10,742 nucleotides of DNA from NCBI GenBank assembly GCA_905182825.1, contig CAJJDJ010000189.1:1-10742 (forward strand). The letters are read 5' to 3'. The stretch comes from Thiotrichaceae bacterium UBA7359 (GTDB lineage: Bacteria > Pseudomonadota > Gammaproteobacteria > Eutrophobiales > Eutrophobiaceae). The notes under the pieces are model-generated. The model was not told the origin of the DNA, did no database searches, and worked only from the letters and a program-made list of their open reading frames with translations. Position 1 is the first letter of the stretch. The number at the start of each line of letters is the position of its first letter. A program made the translations under genes and the position numbers. Below are positions 7,283 through 10,742 of this stretch, one piece after another.

Positions 7283-8941
7283 CTACATGGCTACTGAAAC
7301 GTTACCAAGCCTATCGGTTAATTTCATATTTTCTGCATAGTCTACAGGAACAGCTATTAGTGCTGAGCCATCATGTGCAAAGGCTTCTCGAAGTGCCGGG
7401 GTTACGCCCTCAGCACTATCAACCGTTATTCCCAACATTCCGAAAGAATTTGCTAACATCGTAAAGTCAGGATTAGTAAAGGCCAAGTCTGAATGCTTTC
7501 CATTAAATCCGTTTTGCTGCTTCCATTTGATTAGACCGTACTCACCATCAACCCAGACCATGGCGACAATATTTTGCTTTTTACGAACTGCAGTTTCAAG
7601 CTCCTGAACATTCATCATAAACCCAGCATCACCACTGATCGACAAGACTTTACTGTCTGGACATGCATATTTAGCACCGATTGAACCTGGCATAGCGAAT
7701 CCCATCGTGCAAAAACCATTCGAAATAAGACAGGTGTTCGGCTCAATACATTGATAATATCTAGAAACCCACATTTTATGGGCACCAACATCTGAAAGCA
7801 AAATATCTTTAGGGCCCAAAAATTGTCGCACATCCCATAATATTTTCTGTGGCTTTACTGGAAAACCGGTATCATCTTTCTCTGCTTCAAAATCCTTAGT
7901 CATAATGTCACGAAGTTTACTACGACTAGAGATATCAAATAGCGGGAATTTATCTTTAGCCCGCTTTTCAAGTTCTTCATTCATTTGCCATAAAGCATCA
8001 GCTAAATCAGCGGCAATATCGACAGTCACTTGAAAATCTTTATCCACCTCAGCTGGCGTAAAATCAAGATGTATAATGGTCTTTCCAGGCGTTCTGTTCC
8101 ACGCTTGCGGCGCATACTCCACCAGGTCATAGCCTACTGTAATCACAACGTCAGCGTCATCGAACGCCAAATTATTATAGTCGCCGCTACCCAATCCCAT
8201 TGTATAAAGGCAGTGCTTATCTGTCATTGGCAGAGCCCCCTTTCCCATAAACGTATTAACCACACCAATCCCTGTGTTATGTGCGAAGCGCTGAAGTTGC
8301 TTTGCGGCTCTCTTTCGAATTGCGCCATTCCCAGCAAGGATAATTGGATTCTTGGCATCCATAATTGCATCAACAGCTGCTTTTATTGCTTTGTGGTCCG
8401 CCGCCGGGCGGCGGGCAGTAACAGGCTTAAGTGGAAGTTCATCAATTTCTTGCTTAGCAATATCTTCAGGTAATTCGATAACTGTTACCCCAGGCTTTTC
8501 CATCTCAGCAATTTTAAAGGCCTTACGGACAACTTCCGTAATATTACCCGCGGAGTAGATTGATTGCGCCCATTTACTAATTGGTTTCATCATTGCGATC
8601 GAATCCATATTTTGATGACTTTCTTTATGGAGACGTTTCGTAGAGCCCTGACCGATAATCGCGACGACCGGCGCCCGATCCATATTAGCGTCAGCAAGAC
8701 CCGTAACAAGATTTGTCGCACCAGGTCCCAAAGTTGCCAAGCAAACGCCAGCTTTCCCTGTTAACCGTCCGTATGTATCTGCCATAAATGCTGCGGACTG
8801 TTCATGTCGACACAATACAAATTCTATAGGGCTATCAAGTAAGGAAATCATCATGTCAGCATTTTCCTCACCGGGAACACCAAAAATCCGTTCAACCCCT
8901 TCGTTCTCAAGACACTTAACAAATAAATCTGAAGCTTTCAT
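7283..8941 (-). CDS. Acetolactate synthase-type ThDP-dependent enzyme, large subunit
   Basis: The 552-residue protein has the three-domain layout of the acetohydroxyacid synthase/pyruvate oxidase family. The N-terminal pyrimidine-binding domain has FGVPGEENADMM, catalytic Glu47 in RHEQSAAFMAD, GPGATNLVTGLADA and HQNMD. The middle domain is about 185-350. The C-terminal diphosphate-binding domain has SNGFCTMGFAMPGSIGA, then SGDAGFMMNVQELETA at about 436-451 and GLIKWKQQ. Acetolactate synthases join two pyruvates with loss of CO2. The protein looks closer to catabolic AlsS-type or uncharacterised relatives than to biosynthetic IlvB/IlvI. No ilvN/ilvH, ilvC, ilvD or acetolactate decarboxylase gene is nearby. 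The metal-binding motif reads GDA where GDG is usual, and Asp465 sits where the motif's Asn is expected. ATG 8941 has a strong AGAGAGG site seven bases upstream. The gene follows the aldehyde dehydrogenase by 36 bases in one operon. The family is certain; pyruvate as substrate is only likely. Confidence 0.88.
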   Translation of the reverse strand: MKASDLFVKCLENEGVERIFGVPGEENADMMISLLDSPIEFVLCRHEQSAAFMADTYGRLTGKAGVCLATLGPGATNLVTGLADANMDRAPVVAIIGQGSTKRLHKESHQNMDSIAMMKPISKWAQSIYSAGNITEVVRKAFKIAEMEKPGVTVIELPEDIAKQEIDELPLKPVTARRPAADHKAIKAAVDAIMDAKNPIILAGNGAIRKRAAKQLQRFAHNTGIGVVNTFMGKGALPMTDKHCLYTMGLGSGDYNNLAFDDADVVITVGYDLVEYAPQAWNRTPGKTIIHLDFTPAEVDKDFQVTVDIAADLADALWQMNEELEKRAKDKFPLFDISSRSKLRDIMTKDFEAEKDDTGFPVKPQKILWDVRQFLGPKDILLSDVGAHKMWVSRYYQCIEPNTCLISNGFCTMGFAMPGSIGAKYACPDSKVLSISGDAGFMMNVQELETAVRKKQNIVAMVWVDGEYGLIKWKQQNGFNGKHSDLAFTNPDFTMLANSFGMLGITVDSAEGVTPALREAFAHDGSALIAVPVDYAENMKLTDRLGNVSVAM

Positions 8942-8948
8942 GTAAACA

Positions 8949-8955
8949 CCTCTCT
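8949..8955 (-). promoter_or_regulatory. Ribosome binding site of the ALS-type gene
   Basis: On the minus strand AGAGAGG precedes ATG 8941 with seven bases between. It is the clearest Shine-Dalgarno in the window and fixes the start of the ThDP enzyme. It suggests independent, efficient translation of the second gene of the operon rather than coupling to the dehydrogenase stop at 8978. Confidence 0.75.
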
Positions 8956-8977
8956 TGTTTTTTATTAAATTTTAGGC

Positions 8978-10378
8978 TCAAAGCTCATCGGAGCGAATAA
9001 CCATCATTTTCTCAATTTGCATCTCATGGATAGTATGAGGAATACCCCCAACGCCATGTCCAGAATGACGTGCGCCAGCAAAAGGCATCCAATCAACTCT
9101 AAATGCTGTGTGGTCATTAACCATAATTGCCGTTCCATCCAAGCGTTTATAGACCCGAAGTGCTATATCTAAATTTTTAGTAAACACAGCAGCCTGAAAT
9201 GAGACATCCAAACTGTTTGCACGATTAATTGCCTCATCAAGGTCCTTAAAAGGGTACACGCAAATAACAGGCCCAAATATTTCACTTTTTGAGACTTCTG
9301 CATCCGCGGGGGGGGCAAATAATACAGTGGGTTTATAGCAACTTTCTGAAATTTTTTCTCCGCCAGAAATAAGCTTTGCTCCACCATCTATCGCAGCCGT
9401 GACCCAATCATGAACTCGATCTACCTCAGCGGGTTTAATTAGTGGGCCCACCTCTGAATCAGCTTTTGTTGGATCACCCACCTTCATTTTATTACCTTCA
9501 ACGGCAATCGCAGCAGCTAACTCTTCAGCAATCTCAGCATGCGCAAAAATACGTTGGACAGAGACACAGACTTGGCCTCCATGGTAGAATCCACCCTTAG
9601 CTAATCTTGAAACTGCATCTTTCATATCAGCATCTTTAGAGACTATAACAGGCGCAGCACCGCCATGTTCAAGCGCACACCGTGTTCCTGGCGCTAATTT
9701 TGAACGAAGCATCCAACCTACTCTAGCGCTTCCGATAAAGCTAAAAAAGGCATTTCGTGGATCAGCTACCAGACTAGTTGCAACACTTAAATCCGTAGGC
9801 AAAACAATTTGACACCAATCTTTAGGCAGTCCTGCTTCGTACAAAATTTCTACAAATGAGAAGCAGCTTAGTGGAGTTATATCTGATGGTTTGACAATGA
9901 CTGGGCATCCCGTCGCTACAGCAGGTGTAACCTGGTGAACAATTAAATTAAACGGGTGATTAAATGCACTTACCGCAACCACAACCCCGATGGGTTCACG
10001 TTGTGTAAAAGCTACATGTCCTAAGGATGCTGGATTAATGCCCATCGGAACTACGTCACCACATTCTGCGCGCATGACTTCAACGCAATTCTTAACACCA
10101 TCCGCCGCACGATCTAATTCAACCAATGAATCAGCTAGAGGTTTTCCACCTTCTCGGGCCGCCTGTAGAGCTAACTCTTCACGGCGCTGTTTAATAATTT
10201 CTGCAGCTCGTCTCAAAATATCGAGACGATCAGGGAGAGGGATCCAACCATCTTTATTTCTATATAATGCGTAGGCTTTTGCTAGCGCATTCTCAACATC
10301 CTCAGCACTAGAAACAGGTACTTCCCCTATTTTAGAACCGTCAAATGGAGCTGTTACTTCAATATTGGCCGCGCGCAT
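8978..10378 (-). CDS. NAD(P)-dependent aldehyde dehydrogenase
   Basis: This member of the aldehyde dehydrogenase superfamily oxidises an aldehyde to a carboxylate through a thiohemiacetal on the active-site cysteine. From ATG 10378 it has 466 residues, slightly shorter than the usual 480-500. Catalytic residues are in place: Asn140 in VSAFNHPFN, general base Glu237 in ALEHGG (family usual ELGG), nucleophile Cys271 in GGQVCVSVQR, and EIFGPV at 366-371. The nucleotide-binding part shows PVIVKPSDITPLS and FSFIGSARVG. The C-terminus has NDHTAFRVDWMPFAGARHSGHGVGG. The frame runs on to a TTG at 10444, but ATG 10378 begins at the usual family N-terminus and has AGGGAG 11 bases upstream, while the TTG would overlap the promoter. 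It is the first gene of an operon with an acetolactate-synthase-type enzyme. A run of eight G (eight C in the coding sense) lies at 9308-9315. The aldehyde substrate cannot be read from sequence. Confidence 0.9.
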   Translation of the reverse strand: MRAANIEVTAPFDGSKIGEVPVSSAEDVENALAKAYALYRNKDGWIPLPDRLDILRRAAEIIKQRREELALQAAREGGKPLADSLVELDRAADGVKNCVEVMRAECGDVVPMGINPASLGHVAFTQREPIGVVVAVSAFNHPFNLIVHQVTPAVATGCPVIVKPSDITPLSCFSFVEILYEAGLPKDWCQIVLPTDLSVATSLVADPRNAFFSFIGSARVGWMLRSKLAPGTRCALEHGGAAPVIVSKDADMKDAVSRLAKGGFYHGGQVCVSVQRIFAHAEIAEELAAAIAVEGNKMKVGDPTKADSEVGPLIKPAEVDRVHDWVTAAIDGGAKLISGGEKISESCYKPTVLFAPPADAEVSKSEIFGPVICVYPFKDLDEAINRANSLDVSFQAAVFTKNLDIALRVYKRLDGTAIMVNDHTAFRVDWMPFAGARHSGHGVGGIPHTIHEMQIEKMMVIRSDEL

Positions 10379-10389
10379 ATATTTTGATG

Positions 10390-10395
10390 CTCCCT
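10390..10395 (-). promoter_or_regulatory. Ribosome binding site deciding the aldehyde dehydrogenase start
   Basis: On the minus strand AGGGAG precedes ATG 10378 with 11 bases between, slightly long but usable. It supports the 466-residue start over the upstream TTG at 10444, which has no such site. Confidence 0.55.
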
Positions 10396-10410
10396 TTAAT
10401 TTTACGTATA

Positions 10411-10439
10411 AGTATGTCTTGACTATGTGGCGTTGACAA
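10411..10439 (-). promoter_or_regulatory. Sigma70-like promoter of the ALDH-ALS operon
   Basis: Read on the minus strand, TTGTCA (10439-10434, five of six to consensus) and CATACT (10416-10411, four of six) are separated by exactly 17 bases. They lie 33 bases or more before ATG 10378, giving a short leader that holds the ribosome binding site. The word GTCAA occurs twice here, 14 bases apart (10437-10433 and 10423-10419), one copy in the -35 and one in the spacer. That could be an operator for a local regulator. Confidence 0.55.
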
Positions 10440-10469
10440 TACAAACATAGATTTCTTCTTTAAAGATTC

Positions 10470-10649
10470 GTGGGTGGAAAGAACCAATTGAATTCATCTT
10501 TGCCTGCTTCTTTAAGTGGTTATTTGGACTCTAAAAATATTCCAATAAATTACATTATCGGTGATGGTAATCGTACCAAAGTAATTGAACGAAATTTTGC
10601 ATTGTTACTTAAAATGGTGGGTACTTATGAGAGTTTAAATTCACAATAA
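10470..10649 (+). CDS. Unrecognised 59-codon open frame, possible small gene or remnant
   Basis: From GTG 10470 to TAA 10647-10649 a frame encodes 59 residues, including LPASLSGYLDSKNIPINYII, then GDGNRTKVIERNFALL and a C-terminal TYESLNSQ. The composition is balanced and protein-like. It has no signal peptide or membrane segment, and I do not recognise a family. A stop codon sits at 10461-10463, so the frame cannot extend upstream. No proper Shine-Dalgarno is visible; only AAAGA lies close to the GTG. It is divergent from the aldehyde dehydrogenase and starts inside or just beyond that operon's promoter region. It could be a small gene, the 3' remnant of a larger decayed gene, or chance. The function is unknown. 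Confidence 0.3.
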   Translation: MGGKNQLNSSLPASLSGYLDSKNIPINYIIGDGNRTKVIERNFALLLKMVGTYESLNSQ

Positions 10650-10742
10650 AGGGTTGAGTATGTTTTAGGCGCTCTGTGACCTTGGCTTAATGTTAGGTCT
10701 TAGTCGTCTAGAGAGTGGTCGATTTAGAAAATAATAAAAAGT
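10650..10742. other. Right end of window, no supported feature
   Basis: Together with the promoter region and the 59-codon frame this completes the 364-base stretch after the aldehyde dehydrogenase start. I see no tRNA, terminator or copy of the guaA 3' end here. A 14-codon frame from ATG 10690 is too short to support. An imperfect GACC...GGTC dyad at about 10678-10699 is probably chance. Confidence 0.4.

Noticed and set aside
8030..8764. Plus-strand open frames inside the ALS-type gene
   Set aside because: They are antisense to a well-conserved enzyme, have cysteine- and serine-rich unnatural composition, and match no family.
9990..10274. Plus-strand frame of 94 codons inside the aldehyde dehydrogenase gene
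   Set aside because: It is the antisense shadow of a conserved coding region, with no ribosome binding site or recognisable domain.
10379..10444. TTG at 10444 as the aldehyde dehydrogenase start
   Set aside because: The extra 22 residues do not look like the family N-terminus, and the region holds the promoter and ribosome binding site for ATG 10378.
10690..10734. 14-codon frame from ATG 10690 near the right end
   Set aside because: It is too short, has no ribosome binding site and matches no known family.
1..10742. CRISPR array, tRNA or rRNA genes, toxin-antitoxin or defence system
   Set aside because: I looked on both strands and found no regularly spaced repeats, no tRNA-like cloverleaf and no defence-type domains in the readable proteins.

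Overview
The window looks like a piece of a gammaproteobacterial chromosome. The lipoyl synthase, exonuclease VII, IMP dehydrogenase and GMP synthetase all read closest, from memory, to gammaproteobacterial versions. The AT-rich core genes and the style of the integrase fragment would suit something near Legionellales, but the sequence does not prove the order or genus.

Left part (1-6451) is ordinary housekeeping. It starts with the 3' end of lipA (lipoate synthesis), followed 10 bases later by a membrane-anchored DUF218/ElyC-like protein. That pair converges on a minus-strand pair, xseA (exonuclease VII large subunit) and an exported M23 peptidase, whose reading frames overlap by 20 bases. 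From a shared intergenic region of about 115 bases, guaB and guaA run the other way. They form the two-gene operon that converts IMP to XMP and then to GMP.

Middle part (6452-7282) looks like the edge of an integrated element. A tyrosine-recombinase gene fragment lies 161 bases after guaA on the same strand. It keeps the DNA-binding and core-binding part but has no catalytic domain. The 3' end of guaA is a known integration site for genomic islands. Short direct repeats lie between guaA and the fragment, and a strong 14-bp stem terminator closes the region.

Right part (7283-10378) is a minus-strand operon: an NAD(P)-dependent aldehyde dehydrogenase followed by an acetolactate-synthase-type thiamine-diphosphate enzyme, 36 bases apart. 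A recognisable promoter and good ribosome binding sites precede them. Hand counts of single 60-base lines give 47% and 50% GC here against 37% in guaA, so this operon may be acquired cargo. No valine-pathway partners, ALS regulatory subunit or acetolactate decarboxylase are present, so the true substrates are open. The last 364 bases hold the operon promoter and one unrecognised 59-codon frame.

I do not see a clearly new multi-gene system. The most interesting parts are the broken guaA-linked integration edge and the ThDP enzyme/aldehyde dehydrogenase pair beside it.
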